From NCBI GenBank assembly GCA_023140455.1, contig JAGLLQ010000410.1, forward strand, positions 1 to 5,625: 5,625 nucleotides of DNA. Reading direction: 5' to 3'. The notes below the pieces were generated by a model. The model was given only the letters and a program-made list of their open reading frames with translations. It was not told where the DNA came from and ran no database searches. The DNA comes from Desulfobacteraceae bacterium. Lineage in GTDB: Bacteria > Desulfobacterota > Desulfobacteria > Desulfobacterales > Desulfobacteraceae. Shown in pieces: positions 4,314-5,625 of the stretch. The translations under genes and the position numbers were made by a program. The first letter of the stretch is position 1. The number at the start of each line of letters is the position of its first letter.

Positions 4314-5625
4314 GTGGTATTGAATAAAGGAAAGTTTGAAAATCTCGGGCTTGCTAATGATGGGAATATGCAATCCGCACTTTTAACTGCAATAGCCCGC
4401 AGTGCAGAAGATCTGACTACTGGAAGAGGCTGGCCGGATGGCGTGAATAATCTTCTAGGTGATTTGGGCAAAATTTCAGGTGTAAGCAGAGTTTGGATTT
4501 TTCAGACTCTGGAACTGACAGAAGAATATATTATTCAGGATTATACATTTGAATGGGCTTCAAAAAAACAATATATACAGATTGGGCTTCCCTTTTTGAA
4601 CAAATTTAAAACAAAAATTAATGAGCCTGTTTACAAGGGTATAATTGATAGCAGGATAAAAGGCGAATATCAAAAATTTATCATTGATAAAATACCTGCT
4701 TCCTTGTTCCAGTCAGGTTTAAAAAAACAGAATATAAAATCCATGTTGACAATTCCCATTACTGTTGAAAATGAATGGTGGGGAACACTGGGCTTTGATG
4801 ACTGTGAACGAGAATATAACTGGGCTGATTCAGAAATAGCATTACTGCGTACCACAGGTTTTTTAATTTCAAGTGCTGTATTAAGAGACAGGTTAAAAGC
4901 AAAAAGAAAACAGATTGATATACTTCAGAAAATAACCGCATGCAGTGCATGGCAGTATGATATTAGAAGGGGGTATCTCTGGAGTACTTCTGAAATTTTC
5001 CGTTCGACTCCAGGGAAAACAGATAATCTCCAGTTCTCATTTAGAAGTATATTGAAAAAGATCCATATAGATGACCGGAAAAAATTTTTAAATAATGTCA
5101 GGAATTATATTAAAAATGGAAATAATAAATTTCGATGTGACGTACGGATTTTAATGGAATGCGGAGACTATCGATGGGTTGAGTTGATAGGAACCATTGA
5201 TAACGACCCTGGAAGTAAACATGATCAGCTTGCCGGCATTGCAATAGATATTACAAGTCGTAAAAATGCTGAAGATCAGTTGAAACATGAAGCTGCAACT
5301 GACCCCCTGACAGGAGTGCTGAACAGACGCAAGATGGACCAGATAGTTCAGAAACAGTTGGATTCAAGCATTGAAACCGGAGATATTTTTTCATTTTTAA
5401 TGCTTGATATTGATCATTTCAAGAAAATAAACGATACATATGGTCATCCCACAGGTGATAAAATACTTATTCACTTTGTGGATATTTGCAGAGAGTGTTT
5501 ACGAAAAAATGATTATCTCGCCCGTGTCGGCGGGGAGGAATTTGCTATCCTGCTGCCTGAAACAGAAGAAAGTGCTGCTAAATCGATTGGCAATCGAATC
5601 CGGGAAACAGTGGAGAGAACACCAT
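4314..5625 (+). CDS. GAF-PAS-GGDEF protein, predicted diguanylate cyclase (partial, cut at right edge)
   Basis: The frame stays open to the edge, with 437 residues visible. It is predicted to make cyclic di-GMP from two GTP in the cytoplasm; no membrane segment is seen. Domains: GAF at about 20-185, ending in the family-typical WWGTLGFDDC (near 155-164) and a helix; PAS (PAS_3 type) at about 205-315, with SAWQYD around W213, YRWVELIG, and AGIAIDITSRK closing it; GGDEF from about 325, with DPLTGVLNR at 330-338, DIDHFKKIND at 365-374 (D365 expected to bind metal), and GGEEF at 406-410. RKND at 397-400 sits five residues before GGEEF, the position of the product-inhibition site (RxxD). About 45-50 residues of GGDEF are missing beyond the edge, and any extra domain is unseen. 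The start is uncertain: GTG 4314 with weak AAGAGA, TTG 4320, or ATG 4368, which would trim only the N-terminal tail. Its tandem position after an HD-GYP gene suggests balanced cyclic di-GMP control. Confidence 0.92.
   Translation, partial: MVLNKGKFENLGLANDGNMQSALLTAIARSAEDLTTGRGWPDGVNNLLGDLGKISGVSRVWIFQTLELTEEYIIQDYTFEWASKKQYIQIGLPFLNKFKTKINEPVYKGIIDSRIKGEYQKFIIDKIPASLFQSGLKKQNIKSMLTIPITVENEWWGTLGFDDCEREYNWADSEIALLRTTGFLISSAVLRDRLKAKRKQIDILQKITACSAWQYDIRRGYLWSTSEIFRSTPGKTDNLQFSFRSILKKIHIDDRKKFLNNVRNYIKNGNNKFRCDVRILMECGDYRWVELIGTIDNDPGSKHDQLAGIAIDITSRKNAEDQLKHEAATDPLTGVLNRRKMDQIVQKQLDSSIETGDIFSFLMLDIDHFKKINDTYGHPTGDKILIHFVDICRECLRKNDYLARVGGEEFAILLPETEESAAKSIGNRIRETVERTP

Noticed and set aside
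4670..4950. Two overlapping minus-strand ORFs (61 and 63 codons)
   Set aside because: Both are antisense to the GAF domain of the diguanylate cyclase, which has an unbroken frame with clear motifs.

Overview
The window looks like part of a chromosome from an AT-rich Gram-negative bacterium. Likely sources are a member of the Desulfobacterota (delta-proteobacterial sulfate reducers and relatives) or a similar signalling-rich environmental lineage. The evidence is the style of the sensory proteins (Cache-HAMP-PAS, GAF-PAS-GGDEF, HD-GYP), a lipobox lipoprotein and the low GC content. The taxonomic guess is an inference from protein style, not from a marker gene. No RNA gene, transposon, CRISPR array or phage gene is visible.

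Layout, left to right: (1) Bases 1-1550, minus strand, carry the first 516 codons of a membrane sensor (TM, dCache-like periplasmic domain, TM, HAMP, PAS) whose output domain lies beyond the left edge. (2) Bases 1551-1755 are a divergent control region with a promoter, a stable hairpin and a perfect inverted repeat. (3) Bases 1756-2634, plus strand, encode a lipoprotein of the extracellular solute-binding family 3, with no transporter permease or ATPase nearby. (4) Bases 2635-3006 are an AT-rich intergenic stretch that may hold a promoter and a leader of about 200 nt, with a more GC-rich, foldable island and a short palindrome. (5) Bases 3007-4233 encode an HD-GYP protein, predicted to hydrolyse cyclic di-GMP, with all core catalytic motifs and an unusual charged insertion near its C-terminus. 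(6) From 4314 to the right edge runs a GAF-PAS-GGDEF protein, a predicted diguanylate cyclase with a GGEEF active site and an RxxD inhibition site, cut by the edge.

The window is best read as a signal-transduction cluster centred on cyclic di-GMP. A synthesis enzyme and a degradation enzyme lie in tandem 80 bp apart. Upstream of them are a periplasmic solute-binding lipoprotein and a divergently transcribed membrane sensor. The sequence does not prove that these genes act in one pathway; that is inferred from proximity and from the shared signalling theme. Each protein belongs to a well-known superfamily. The less ordinary points are the HD-GYP insertion, the orphan solute-binding protein, the two-codon upstream ORF overlapping the TTG start of the sensor, and the possible structured leader before the HD-GYP gene.
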